DNA from: Nonomuraea cavernae
GTDB lineage: Bacteria > Actinomycetota > Actinomycetes > Streptosporangiales > Streptosporangiaceae
Assembly (NCBI RefSeq): GCF_014646355.1
Contig: NZ_BMNH01000003.1
Location: 310,001-374,000, forward strand
Direction of reading: 5' to 3'
Length of the DNA: 64,000 bases
Positions 8,057 to 16,514 of the stretch are shown here, one piece after another; within the stretch, counting starts at the first letter, position 1, and each line of letters starts with the position of its first letter. The translations under genes and the position numbers were made by a program. The notes under the pieces were generated by a model. The model worked only from the letters and a program-made list of their open reading frames with translations. It made no database searches and was not told the DNA's origin.

Positions 8057-9046
8057 ATGCCTCGCAAGAGAGCGACGATCCGAGAGGTGGCCCAGGCGAC
8101 CGGTCTGTCACCCGCTGCCGTCTCCTACGCCCTGCGGGGCCTGCAGGTGTCCGAGGAGACGAAGGAGCGGGTCCGCGCCGCCGCGGCCGAGCTGGGTTAC
8201 GAGGCCGACCCCATCGCCAGGGCGCTGGCCAGCGGCCGCACCGGCATGATCGGCCTGCTCTGCGGCTCGCTCGAAGACCTCTGGCAGCAGTCGCTGGCCG
8301 TCGGCATCAGCAGGGGCCTGCGCGAGAAGGACCGCTACGCCCTGATCCTCGACGCCGTCGGCGATCCGGCCCGTGAGCGTGCGCTCGCCCAGCAGCTGCG
8401 CGACCAGCGCGTCGACGGCATGATCGTGCAGCCCGTCGATCCCGCCGCGCCGTTCTGGCCCGAGCTGTGCGAGTCGCTGCCGGTCGTCGCGATCGGCGAC
8501 TCACTGTCCGGCACGGCGGGCGAGGTCGTCTTCGACAACCGCCGCGGCGTGACGCTCGCGCTGGAGCACCTCAAGGGCAAGCACCACCGCCACATCGCCG
8601 TCCTCACCCCGACCCGGCCGAGCACTCCCGACCGGCCCGCCGACGTCCACGTGACCGCCGAGGCCGACCGTCTCGGTCTCGACATCGAGGTGGCCACCGC
8701 CCCCCACGGCCTCGGCGCTGCGACCGAGGCCGCCCATCGCATCCTGGCCGACGGCCGGGCGAGCGCGGTGTTCTGCTTCGCCGACTCGATCGCCTACGGC
8801 GTCTACGCGGCGGCGGCCGAGCGGGGCCTGTCGATCCCCGGCGACATCTCGGTCATGGGCTACGACGACCACCCCATGTCCGGCCTGCTCACCCCGGGGC
8901 TCACCACGGTCGACTGGGACATCGACGGCATCGTGCGGGCCGCCGTCCGCCTCATGTGCGCGGCGGCCGACGGCGCCACCCGCCGGCGTCGCGTCGTCCA
9001 GCAGCCCACCCTGCGCGAACGCGGCTCGGTCCTGTCCCTGCCGTGA
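8057..9046 (+). CDS. LacI-family transcriptional regulator
   Basis: A 329-residue regulator with an N-terminal helix-turn-helix (TIREVAQATGLSPAAVSYALRG) and hinge region (ELGYEADPIARALASGRTGMIG). The effector domain of about 270 residues includes VFCFADSIAYGVYAAA and the closing VMGYDDHPMSGLLTPGLTTV. It is divergent from the amidohydrolase-cupin operon with matching operators between them, so it most likely represses both itself and that operon until an inducer binds. The start is ATG 8057; the Shine-Dalgarno is weak. Confidence 0.88.
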   Translation: MPRKRATIREVAQATGLSPAAVSYALRGLQVSEETKERVRAAAAELGYEADPIARALASGRTGMIGLLCGSLEDLWQQSLAVGISRGLREKDRYALILDAVGDPARERALAQQLRDQRVDGMIVQPVDPAAPFWPELCESLPVVAIGDSLSGTAGEVVFDNRRGVTLALEHLKGKHHRHIAVLTPTRPSTPDRPADVHVTAEADRLGLDIEVATAPHGLGAATEAAHRILADGRASAVFCFADSIAYGVYAAAAERGLSIPGDISVMGYDDHPMSGLLTPGLTTVDWDIDGIVRAAVRLMCAAADGATRRRRVVQQPTLRERGSVLSLP

Positions 9047-9111
9047 CGGCGCGCGGTCCGTTTCGCGGGCGGGGCTGGTCTCGTGCGTGGCCGACCGGCC
9101 CACCAGGCGGT

Positions 9112-10452
9112 TCAGCCGGCGCGGTGCCGGTCCTCCGGAGCGGTGAGCGCCTGCCGGGCCGTCTCGAGGTCCGCGGTGAGAGGCCGGTCGGGCACGGGGT
9201 CGCCGAGGGCCCGGGTGGCCGCCACCCGCTCGCAGGCCAGCACGATCTCCAGGGGCTCCACGCAGCGCAGCGCGTGCCGGGCCGCCTGCGTGGCGAACCC
9301 GGCGTGGTCCTCGGTGCCCCGCGAGATCACCGCGGTGCCGGTGGCGACGGGGGTCGCCAGGTGCCGGAGCTCGGCCAGGGCGTCCTGGGCGACGTACTCA
9401 AGGATCATGACGCCCGAGCCGCCGGGCCGGGCGGCGAGGAAGGGCGGCCGGTCGGTGTAGGCGGGCTCCATCAGCGTGGCCAGGCGGGCCGTGCTCAGCT
9501 GGGCCGCCGGCACCAGGGCGGCGCGCAGCGCATCGAGCGCGAGCGCGACCGGCGCCGAGTGGAAGTTGCCGTTGTGCCAGGCCAGCGAGCCGGCGACGAG
9601 AGGGTTCTCGGTGGCGGAGTTGAGGTCGGTCTCGATCACCCGCTCGGCTCCGGCCAGCGCGTCGAGCGCCGCCCCGTGCACCTGGGGGAACGCGCGGAAC
9701 CCGTACGGGTCCTGGATCCGGGTGGCGGGCCGGCCGCCGAGGAGCCCGCGCAGGCGCGCGGCCGCGAGCGCCTGGCCGGGATGCGGACGCGCCTCCTGTA
9801 CGGGCGCCGCCACCGGCTCGGCCGACGCGCCGGTAGCCTCGAACGAGAGGGCGGCCACGTCGACGGCGGCGTCGAGCAGCCCGCGCAGCCGGTGGCAGGC
9901 GAGCGCGGCGTCGGCCAGCGTGGCGGCCCCCGAGCTGATGAACGGCAGCGCGTCACCGGAGGCCAGCGCGTAACGGGGGGCCGGCACATCCTCCCGCCCG
10001 GTCCGCCAGCCGAGCTCGCCCAGCAGGCACAGGGCGGTGGTGGCCAGCGCGGTCAGGTCACCGGTGCCGATCGCCCCGTAGGTGCGGACCGGCGGGGTGA
10101 ATCCGGCGTTGACCGCCCCGGCCAGCACCGGCAGCAACCCCGGGTCGACGCCCGAGCCACCGGCGAGCAGCTGGTTGAGCCGGACCACGAGCATGCCCCT
10201 GGCCCGCTCGGGCGGCACCAGGGGGCCGGCCCCGCCCGCGTGACTGCGCAACAGGTCGAGACCGCCCCCGTCGACCTGGACGTCCTTGTTGGCCCCGACG
10301 CCGGTGCCGCGGCCGTAGACCGGGCCGGTCAGCTCCCGGGCGGTGTCCCACGCGGCCCGGGCCCGATCGAGCGAGCCGATCGTGACCTGGGCCGTGCCGT
10401 ACGACACCGCGTGCACCTGCGCGCAGGTAAGCGCGGCGCCGTCGAGCTCCAC
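9112..10452 (-). CDS. Aromatic amino acid ammonia-lyase/histidase-fold protein lacking the MIO triad
   Basis: A 446-residue protein with clear family blocks: VYGRGTGVG (the YGvNTGfG loop), TDLNSATENPLVAGS, and GNFHSAPVALALD. The Ala-Ser-Gly that cyclises into the MIO cofactor in histidine and phenylalanine ammonia-lyases is replaced here by Gly129-Thr130-Gly131 (AIGTGDLTALA). It is shorter than the usual ~500-550 residues. It may be a non-lyase homologue or an enzyme with a different chemistry. GTG 10452 lies four bases after the stop of the holin-like gene, so the two are probably one operon. Confidence 0.75.
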   Translation of the reverse strand: MELDGAALTCAQVHAVSYGTAQVTIGSLDRARAAWDTARELTGPVYGRGTGVGANKDVQVDGGGLDLLRSHAGGAGPLVPPERARGMLVVRLNQLLAGGSGVDPGLLPVLAGAVNAGFTPPVRTYGAIGTGDLTALATTALCLLGELGWRTGREDVPAPRYALASGDALPFISSGAATLADAALACHRLRGLLDAAVDVAALSFEATGASAEPVAAPVQEARPHPGQALAAARLRGLLGGRPATRIQDPYGFRAFPQVHGAALDALAGAERVIETDLNSATENPLVAGSLAWHNGNFHSAPVALALDALRAALVPAAQLSTARLATLMEPAYTDRPPFLAARPGGSGVMILEYVAQDALAELRHLATPVATGTAVISRGTEDHAGFATQAARHALRCVEPLEIVLACERVAATRALGDPVPDRPLTADLETARQALTAPEDRHRAG

Positions 10453-10456
10453 GGGG

Positions 10457-10837
10457 TCAGTCGCCGTCGGGGATGAGCAGGCCGAGCACCCAGCTGACGA
10501 CGCTGATGATGATCGCGCCCCAGAAGGCGGCGGGGTAGAAGTCGTCGACGTGGAAGGGGATGCTGAGCTGTTCCGAGATCCAGCTGGTCAGCAACAGCAT
10601 GGCCGCGTTGATGACGAGGAGGAAGAGCCCGAGCGTGAGCACGATGATCGCGCAGCCGAGCGCCTTGACGATCGGCTTCACGATGGCGTTGATCAGGCCG
10701 AAGATCAGGGCGACGACAAGCAGGGTGCCCCAGTATTCGGCCGAGTATTCGGGGGCGGTGATGTCGATGCCGTCGAGGAACTGGATCGCGACCCAGAGGG
10801 CGACGGCGGCCGCCAGGGTCCTGATGATGAATCTCAC
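10457..10837 (-). CDS. Phage holin family 4-like (YvlD-type) membrane protein
   Basis: A 126-residue protein with four hydrophobic helices and the family pattern GLINAIVKPIVKALG followed by LGLFLLVINAAMLLL. This group is widespread on actinobacterial chromosomes and is not a marker of prophage; its role is unknown. GTG 10837 is chosen because GGAGG lies 10 bases upstream; an ATG at 10855 would put that site inside the gene. It sits in an operon just before the ammonia-lyase-like gene. Confidence 0.75.
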   Translation of the reverse strand: MRFIIRTLAAAVALWVAIQFLDGIDITAPEYSAEYWGTLLVVALIFGLINAIVKPIVKALGCAIIVLTLGLFLLVINAAMLLLTSWISEQLSIPFHVDDFYPAAFWGAIIISVVSWVLGLLIPDGD

Positions 10838-10975
10838 GCTGGGGGATCCTCCCATTTCTGCTCGGCACTCCGATAGGGGCGGCGGGACCCCACGCTATGC
10901 GCTCGCCGATCACCGCGCGCGTCCGCTGGTTATCGGCGGCGAACGAGGGAAGGGGCGTCCTGAAAAGGAGATTCG

Positions 10976-11251
10976 ATGAACACCGAGGGTCTGGAGTCGT
11001 TGTCGGCCAGCGAGTTGCACGATCGCGCGGTCCGCTATGCCGTGCGTCACGGGGACCTGGACTTCCTGTGGAACCTGCTGAAGGTCATCCCCGCCGCCGA
11101 GGCCGCCACCGGGCACGAGAGGGAGACCACCGCCAGCCTGAGCCGGGTCTCCGCGCTGCTCAGCGACGCCATCGCGGCCGGTGAGGGCGACCTCGGCGAG
11201 GCCCTGCGCCCCGTCTACCTCGACTACCTGGCCAAACACCCCGAGGCCTAG
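10976..11251 (+). CDS. Small conserved-looking acidic protein of unknown function
   Basis: I do not recognise this 91-residue protein. It is helical and acidic, with LSASELHDRAVRYAVRHGDLDFLWNLL near the start and no membrane segment or signal. AAAAGGAGATTCGATG gives it a strong ribosome site, which with its codon pattern supports a real gene. Its stop overlaps the convergent apbE stop by four bases. Confidence 0.65.
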   Translation: MNTEGLESLSASELHDRAVRYAVRHGDLDFLWNLLKVIPAAEAATGHERETTASLSRVSALLSDAIAAGEGDLGEALRPVYLDYLAKHPEA

Positions 11252-12024
11252 CCGGCCAGCCGGGCCGGCGGCTCGCCGTACTCCGCGAACCCGGGGGTGC
11301 TCACCTCTCGCCCGTCCCGCTCGACGATCATGGTCTGGTACGGCCCCTCCGCCAGGTCCGCCGCGAAGTGCCTGGCCGCCACCGGGCCCATGGCGAACAA
11401 CGCGGTGGCGTAGGCGTCGGCCACCCCGAGGTCGGGCCCGAGCACCGTGACCGAGCTGAGTCCGCGCTGCCGCCGGCCGGTGTGTGGGTCGACGATGCGG
11501 GCGGCGCCCGAGGTGGCGATGCCGAGGTCGTGGCCGTGGACGACCCTGCGCACCAGGCCCGTGTGCGGATCGCGGATCTCGACGCTCCACGGCTTGCCGG
11601 GAGCGGCCGAGCCGCGCAGTCTGATGTCGCCTCCCGCGTTGACGCGGTGGTCGCCGGCGCCGGCCATGACCAGCCCGCGCGAGAGCCGTTCGAGGGCCCA
11701 GCCCTTGATGTAGCCGGACGGGTCCACGACGCCGTTGATGCGGGGGTCGAACCAGCCGCCGGTCGCCTCCCTCAGCTCGTCGCAGCGGTGCAGCACCTCG
11801 ATGAGCTCGGGGATCTGCTCGATGGTCCGGCCGTGGTTGAGCCGCCCGATCTGGCTGTCCTCGTTCAGGGGGTTGAACGTTTCGTCCACCCAGTGCAGCC
11901 AGGCGAAGGCATTGTCGAGAAGAGGAGTCAGCTCCCGGCGCGGCAGAGCCGTGCGGATGTCCACGCTGACCCGGATGCCGTTGACCATCTCGACACGGGC
12001 GCTTCCAGGGAAAGTCGTCACCAT
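11248..12024 (-). CDS. apbE: FAD:protein FMN transferase (ApbE)
   Basis: A 258-residue ApbE-family protein with the diagnostic blocks GGWFDPRI, VDPSGYIKGWA, VNAGGDIRLRG and DAYATALFAMG. ApbE attaches FMN covalently to a threonine of flavoproteins using FAD. It lacks an obvious lipobox, so it may work in the cytoplasm. The next gene upstream is a membrane protein with a ferredoxin-reductase-like tail, a usual kind of ApbE neighbour. No FMN-binding target domain is visible nearby. Confidence 0.88.
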   Translation of the reverse strand: MVTTFPGSARVEMVNGIRVSVDIRTALPRRELTPLLDNAFAWLHWVDETFNPLNEDSQIGRLNHGRTIEQIPELIEVLHRCDELREATGGWFDPRINGVVDPSGYIKGWALERLSRGLVMAGAGDHRVNAGGDIRLRGSAAPGKPWSVEIRDPHTGLVRRVVHGHDLGIATSGAARIVDPHTGRRQRGLSSVTVLGPDLGVADAYATALFAMGPVAARHFAADLAEGPYQTMIVERDGREVSTPGFAEYGEPPARLAG

Positions 12025-12071
12025 TGCCTCCTTGTCCGCCTCAACCGTTCCACGTGCCGCGTAACGCCGGG

Positions 12072-12776
12072 CTAAGCCCTTTGCCGGGACTTGACGCCGG
12101 TGCGGACCTGCGTGGGGGGCACCGCCAGGCGGTCCAGGGCGCCCCGGACGTACCTCGTGAAGGTGCGCGGACCCGTCACGATCACCTCACGCTCGGCGAT
12201 GTCCGGCACCTGGCGCCGCAGCCCCGAGGCGCTGATGCGTTCCTTGACCCGGGGGTCGTGCTCGTCGCCGGTCACCAGTACCAGAGCGTACCTGGACTCG
12301 AGTTCGCGCAGCTCGTCGGTGACGCGGTCGGTGCGGTAGACGGCCACGGTGTCGTCGGTACGGCCCGCCAGCAGCTCGCGCAGACCCGCGGGGTCCAGCC
12401 CGGACACGATGAGCAGCGACTTCCCCGGCGCCGAGGGCCAGGCGTGACTCCACACCGCCATCACGGCCGCCAGGGCGTACAGGATGAGCGAGCCCGTGCG
12501 GCTGAGGCCGGTCACGTACGTGGCCGGACCGAACTGGTGGGCCAGCATCAGCGCGCCCACGGGATAGCCGGCGAGGCGCAGGCGCTGCCTGGCCACCTCG
12601 GACAGGGCCGCCGCCCTGACGGAGAGCAGGCCGAGCGCCACGAGCGCCGCCGAGGCGGCGAGCGTGGCGGGTCGTAGCGGGGAGCCGGCCTCCGGTCGCA
12701 GCGCGCCGAACTCGGCCACCGCGACCCCGGCCCAGAAGACGAGGGGCCACTGCTTCGCACGCACGTCACCAGCCAT
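12072..12776 (-). CDS. Membrane protein with a ferric/ferredoxin reductase-like NAD-binding tail
   Basis: A protein of about 234 residues. The first ~120 hold four or so hydrophobic segments with a single AHQFGP motif; the rest resembles the NAD-binding end of ferredoxin reductases (KSLLIVSGLDPAGLRELL and IVTGPRTFTRYVRGALDRL, comparable to the family's cGPp..m...r.al). No FAD-binding barrel is present, so it looks like a shortened relative. Start ATG 12776 is a choice among several upstream ATGs (12800, 12809). The 47-base gap to apbE suggests one operon. Confidence 0.55.
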   Translation of the reverse strand: MAGDVRAKQWPLVFWAGVAVAEFGALRPEAGSPLRPATLAASAALVALGLLSVRAAALSEVARQRLRLAGYPVGALMLAHQFGPATYVTGLSRTGSLILYALAAVMAVWSHAWPSAPGKSLLIVSGLDPAGLRELLAGRTDDTVAVYRTDRVTDELRELESRYALVLVTGDEHDPRVKERISASGLRRQVPDIAEREVIVTGPRTFTRYVRGALDRLAVPPTQVRTGVKSRQRA

Positions 12777-12827
12777 GCTTCGACCATGCGTGGTCAACAT
12801 GAGAGCCATCTGAGTAGGGTCTGAAAC

Positions 12828-13220
12828 ATGGCTAACGTACGGGTTGAGCGGACAGATGACGGCGGATTCCGGGCGACGAACTCCCGTGGAGCCGAGGTCC
12901 GGATGGGGAGCGGCGACGAGGAGGGGGCGTTCACTCCGGTCGAGCTGCTGCTGGCGGCGGTGGGCGGTTGCAACATCGTCACGGTCGAGCCGCTCACGGC
13001 CCAGCGCGGTCACCGGCTGGTCCGGCTGGCGATGACCGTGGAGGCGCAGAAGGTCGAATCCAACCTGCTCGGGCCCGTCACCGTCACCTACGACGTCGAG
13101 CTGCCCGCCAAGGAGGCCGAGGAGGTCTACCGGGCGGTGGCGACCAGGGTGCACGAGAAGTACTGCACGGTGACCCGGTCGCTGCAGGAAGGAACCGAGG
13201 TCCGTTTGGAGGTTCCGTAG
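12828..13220 (+). CDS. OsmC/Ohr-family protein (peroxide-reducing type)
   Basis: A 130-residue OsmC fold with the two redox cysteines in the expected places: Cys48 in TPVELLLAAVGGCN and Cys112 in EKYCTVTRSL. Such proteins reduce organic hydroperoxides with thiol partners, though some OsmC homologues have other roles. There is no Shine-Dalgarno; TAGGGT at 12815-12820 is followed by seven bases and the ATG, so the mRNA is probably leaderless. It is divergent from the reductase-like membrane protein, with only 51 bases between starts. Confidence 0.85.
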   Translation: MANVRVERTDDGGFRATNSRGAEVRMGSGDEEGAFTPVELLLAAVGGCNIVTVEPLTAQRGHRLVRLAMTVEAQKVESNLLGPVTVTYDVELPAKEAEEVYRAVATRVHEKYCTVTRSLQEGTEVRLEVP

Positions 13221-13368
13221 CCGGATTAGGTCGATATTCGACCCCGTTATGACGCGTCCGTTGCATTCGTCTCGGTAGTGTCGAGGCAGGTCAAGAGTCC
13301 TGCGACTGACTAGCAGACCTTCACCGATGCGGACGCGGAGGGGGACCGTCGTCTGCAGAGCGGGACCG

Positions 13369-13455
13369 CCGGCGACTTTTGGGGGAAAGTGCGCCGGCCT
13401 GGACCGCCGAAAGATCGAGGCCGGGCGGCTTTGGGGGAAACCGCCCGGCCTCGAT
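13369..13455 (-). ncRNA. 6C-like RNA candidate: two tandem hairpins with CCCCC loops
   Basis: Read on the minus strand, a 15-bp stem (13455-13441 with 13428-13414) and a second stem (13397-13392 with 13374-13369, extended by CTTT/AAAG) each present the loop TTTCCCCCAAA. Two hairpins with runs of C in both loops are the definition of the actinobacterial 6C RNA; here the runs have five C. There is no clear U-tract on either strand, which argues against plain terminators. Orientation is inferred from the C-rich loops. Confidence 0.55.
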
Positions 13456-13485
13456 TTATGCCCGGCGACAGTAGCGTTGACTTCC

Positions 13486-14436
13486 GTGACTTCCGTGACT
13501 TCCACGGCCTCCGTGACGAAGGTTCTGATCGACTGCGACCCGGGCATCGACGACGCCCTCGCTCTGGCGCTGGTCGCCGGTTCGCCGTCGCTGGACCTGG
13601 TCGGCGTCACCACGGTCGCCGGCAACGTCGACCTGGAGCGGACCACCGCGAACGCGCTGGCGCTCAGGGAGTTCCTCGACCTCGGCGACGTGCCCGTCGC
13701 CGCCGGCAGCGCCGGCGCCCTGCTCCGGCGGGACGTCCGCGCCGCCCACGTGCACGGCCGTTCCGGCCTCGGCGACGCCGAGCTCCCGGCTCCGGCGCGC
13801 CCCGCGTCGCCCGTCCACGCGGTCGACCTGATCATCGAGACGCTGTGGGCCGCGCCCGGCGAGATCACCCTGCTCGCGATCGGCCCCCTGACCAACATCG
13901 CCCTCGCCGTACGCCGCGAGCCGCGCGTCGTCGAATGGGCCCGCGACTTCGTCATCATGGGCGGCACCTACACCCGGGGCAACCACAACCCGGCCGCCGA
14001 GTTCAACATGGTCGCCGATCCCGAGGCGGCCTCGATCGTCTTCGACGCCGGCTGGACCGTCACCATGCTCGGCCTCGACGTCACCCTCACCGCCCTCGTC
14101 ACCACGGCCGTCCTCGACCGGATGAGCGACCTCGGCCGGCTGTCCGCCCTGCTCCTTCCCGCCACGACCTCCTACGGCATGGTCACCGCCGAGGGCGGCC
14201 CCGCCATCCACGACGCCTGCGCGGTGGCGTACGTGCTGGACCCGTCGCTGTTCACCCGCGTTCCGGCGGTCGTGAACGTCGAGACGGCCGGCCGCTACAC
14301 CTCCGGGATGACGGTGACCGACTTCGCCCCTCGCGACCGCCGGCCGAACGCCCTGGTCGCGACCTCGCTGGACGTGCCCCGGTTCTGGGATCTGGTCCTG
14401 GGCGCGTACACCCGGCTGGGGGAGCGGCTCGGTTGA
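13486..14436 (+). CDS. Inosine-uridine-type nucleoside hydrolase
   Basis: The IU-nucleoside hydrolase signature is plain: KVLIDCDPGIDDALAL holds the calcium-binding aspartates, with TTVAGNVDLERTTANAL, the metal-site segment AIGPLTNIALA and a late HDACAVAYVLDP. The enzyme splits ribonucleosides into base and ribose for salvage. Three in-frame GTGs occur (13486, 13495, 13513). The first is chosen because TAGCGT (13472-13477) lies eight bases upstream, as for a leaderless mRNA. It gives about 316 residues, the family size. Confidence 0.87.
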   Translation: MTSVTSTASVTKVLIDCDPGIDDALALALVAGSPSLDLVGVTTVAGNVDLERTTANALALREFLDLGDVPVAAGSAGALLRRDVRAAHVHGRSGLGDAELPAPARPASPVHAVDLIIETLWAAPGEITLLAIGPLTNIALAVRREPRVVEWARDFVIMGGTYTRGNHNPAAEFNMVADPEAASIVFDAGWTVTMLGLDVTLTALVTTAVLDRMSDLGRLSALLLPATTSYGMVTAEGGPAIHDACAVAYVLDPSLFTRVPAVVNVETAGRYTSGMTVTDFAPRDRRPNALVATSLDVPRFWDLVLGAYTRLGERLG

Positions 14437-14482
14437 TGTGCGCGGCGGTATGCGGCTGCTGCTACAGTTACTTCAGTCGCAA

Positions 14483-14556
14483 GCGCCGCTAGCTCAGTTG
14501 GTCAGAGCAGCTGACTCTTAATCAGCGGGTCCGGGGTTCGAGTCCCTGGCGGCGCA
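14483..14556 (+). tRNA. tRNA-Lys (CTT)
   Basis: A full cloverleaf: acceptor GCGCCGC/GCGGCGC, D stem GCTC/GAGC, anticodon stem GCTGA/TCAGC around loop CTCTTAA giving anticodon CTT, and T stem CGGGG/CCCTG with loop TTCGAGT. The 3' CCA is not encoded. TACAGT at 14463-14468 is a likely -10 box. An identical gene lies at 40569-40642. Confidence 0.95.
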
Positions 14557-14564
14557 CCGCGCAG

Positions 14565-14596
14565 ATCCCAGCTCAGCATGCTGAGCTGGGATTTTT
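14565..14596 (+). terminator. Rho-independent terminator of tRNA-Lys
   Basis: A perfect 28-base palindrome (ATCCCAGCTCAGCA and its complement) followed by TTTTT, starting nine bases after the tRNA. A near-copy follows the second tRNA-Lys gene. Confidence 0.92.
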
Positions 14597-14770
14597 GGTG
14601 TCTGCCCTGTGGCTCCGGCACGAACAGGGGCCATTCCAGCTCGCAGCCCCACTCGTGTCCGCGCCGGCCCCCGAGATCTCGTTCGGGTATCCCGTGGGCA
14701 CCTGGGCGGAGTGGAGTGCAATATCGGCGCGAAGGTGAAAAAATCGCGCGACCAGGGCATAAGCACTGTG

Positions 14771-15244
14771 ATGAGAAGTCTTCGGATCGCCGGGATCGTG
14801 GGCGGGCTCCTGCTGGCAGGTGGCGCCGCCCCCGCCCTGGCGTGCCGGACGGCCGAGCCCGGGGCCGTGGGGCAGTGCTCGGCGAGCCGGTTGCAGGCGA
14901 GCCTGGGCCGGGTGGACGCGGGCGCGGGCAACCGCTACGCGCCGCTGGAGTTCACCAACCGGTCGGAGACCGCCTGCACCCTGTACGGCCGTCCGGAGCT
15001 CGTCCTGCTCTCCGCGCAGGGCGCCGCTCTGTCCCTGCCGGTGAGCGCGGCCGACGGGCCGTCACCCGTCGTCACGCTCCAACCGGGCGACACGGCCGGC
15101 GCGGTCCTGCACTGGACCGTCGTCGAGACCGACTGCGTGACGCCGGCCGCCCTCCAGGTCACCCCACCGGGCGGCGGGCCGGCCACCACGATCGCCTTCG
15201 CGGAGGAACGGGTCTGCCACATCGACGTCACTCCCGTCGCCTAG
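14771..15244 (+). CDS. Secreted DUF4232 domain protein
   Basis: A 157-residue protein with a signal peptide (MRSLRIAGIVGGLLLAGGAAP) and a DUF4232 domain, recognised by CSASRLQASLGRVDAGAGNRYAPLEFTN..TACTLYGRP and the late Cys pair region. DUF4232 proteins are beta-rich, secreted and common in actinomycetes; their function is not known. The five cysteines of the mature part would allow disulfides. ATG 14771 is chosen from the signal peptide; no clear Shine-Dalgarno is present, and GTG 14768 is an alternative. Confidence 0.75.
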   Translation: MRSLRIAGIVGGLLLAGGAAPALACRTAEPGAVGQCSASRLQASLGRVDAGAGNRYAPLEFTNRSETACTLYGRPELVLLSAQGAALSLPVSAADGPSPVVTLQPGDTAGAVLHWTVVETDCVTPAALQVTPPGGGPATTIAFAEERVCHIDVTPVA

Positions 15245-15326
15245 GGACTGTTTTCTGGGACGTGCTACCCGCCGGCGCCCGCTCCCTGGGGGCGTGCTCC
15301 CTGGTCACGCTCGTCGTCTGGAGGTG

Positions 15327-16271
15327 TCAGCGGGTCACTCCGTCGGCGGAGCCGTGCAGGAGCCGCAGGTCGGCCCGGCGGGGCAGACTCTCCCAGTCAC
15401 CCTGCGAGGTGACGGCGAAGGCCCCGGCGGCGCAGGCCGTCCGCAGCCGCTGGTCGGGCGACGCGCCGGCCAGCCAGTCGGCCAGCCAGCCGGCCGCGAA
15501 GGCGTCCCCGGCCCCCACGGGGTCGACCTCGGTCACCTGGTACGGCTCCGCGTGCCGGATCTCGCCGTCGGACAGCTCCATGGCGCCCCTGGCGCCGAAC
15601 TTGACCAGGACGTGCCGTGGCCCCAGCGCGGCCAGCGCCTTGGCCAGGTCGGCGGCCCCGTCGGCGTCGGCGATCAGGCGGCCCTCGGCCTCGGTGGCGA
15701 ACAGCACGTCCACGTCGCCGACCGTCTCGCGCAGCCACGCCCCGGCCTCGGCGGGCGACCACAGCCGTCCCCGGTAGTTGATGTCGAGCGACACGGGGAC
15801 TCCGGCGGCGCGTGCCCCGGCGATCGCCTGCCGTACCGTCTCGCGGGCCGAAGCCGACAGGGCGGGTGTGATCGCCGAGACGTGCAGCATCCGGGCGGAT
15901 CTGATGAGGTCGAGGTCGAGGTCGCCGGGGGACAGGCGGGAGCCGGCGCTGCCCGCGCGGTAGTAGCTGACATCGATCAGGTCGGCGGTGCGCCGCCCCT
16001 TGATCATCAGGCCGGTCGGCGCCTCGGGATCGGCGATCGCGTGGGTCAGCACGCCCTCGCCCATGAGCGTGGCCCGGATCAGGTCGCCGAACTCGTCGGC
16101 GCCGACGCGGCCGGTCCAGGCGGTGCCGTGGCCGAGGCGGGCGACGCCGATCGCCACGTTGGACTCTGCGCCGCCGATGCCGAGGTCGAAGTCGCGGGCG
16201 AACCGCATCGGGCCCGTGCGGCGGGCCGTGAACAGCGCCATGGTCTCACCGAAGGTCACCAGGTCGGTCAT
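15327..16271 (-). CDS. PfkB-family sugar kinase, 2-keto-3-deoxygluconate kinase-like
   Basis: A 314-residue ribokinase fold: N-terminal GETMALF and GGAESNVAIGVARLG, the DINYRGRLW segment typical of KDG kinases, and the catalytic DPVGAGDAFAAGW near the C-terminus with the base Asp. It would phosphorylate 2-keto-3-deoxygluconate or a related ketose acid with ATP, feeding the Entner-Doudoroff or uronate route. No KDPG aldolase or dehydratase is adjacent, so the exact substrate rests on similarity alone. Confidence 0.8.
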   Translation of the reverse strand: MTDLVTFGETMALFTARRTGPMRFARDFDLGIGGAESNVAIGVARLGHGTAWTGRVGADEFGDLIRATLMGEGVLTHAIADPEAPTGLMIKGRRTADLIDVSYYRAGSAGSRLSPGDLDLDLIRSARMLHVSAITPALSASARETVRQAIAGARAAGVPVSLDINYRGRLWSPAEAGAWLRETVGDVDVLFATEAEGRLIADADGAADLAKALAALGPRHVLVKFGARGAMELSDGEIRHAEPYQVTEVDPVGAGDAFAAGWLADWLAGASPDQRLRTACAAGAFAVTSQGDWESLPRRADLRLLHGSADGVTR

Positions 16272-16514
16272 CGAGTCGTGCTCGGCTTTCTCGAGACGCG
16301 CGATCCCTGGTCATCCGCGCCCGGCGCCCGCACCCGCGCGGTGAGGCCCAGACGAGGCGGCTGATACCACGGCGCCAGCGCGGTGGATGTGGCAATCATT
16401 CCCTCGTTGTCACCATATCGTCGTCGAGCACGCGCTATCAGGCGTGCCCGTGCCCGCGAGCGGCTCCTGACGATCGATGCCGGCCCGGGTGGTGTCACGC
16501 GGCGGAGGGGCCGG

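Noticed and set aside
7013..9046. Biosynthetic gene cluster for a natural product
   Set aside because: No synthase, NRPS, PKS or tailoring set is present; isolated oxidoreductases across the window do not form a cluster.
10457..10837. Holin-like protein as sign of a prophage
   Set aside because: This family is common on chromosomes, and no capsid, integrase or lysis genes are nearby.
14518..14931. Minus-strand reading frame ending in CAARDSNPGPAD
   Set aside because: It reads through the tRNA-Lys gene; the same ending appears at 40604-41290 for the second tRNA, so it is not protein-coding.
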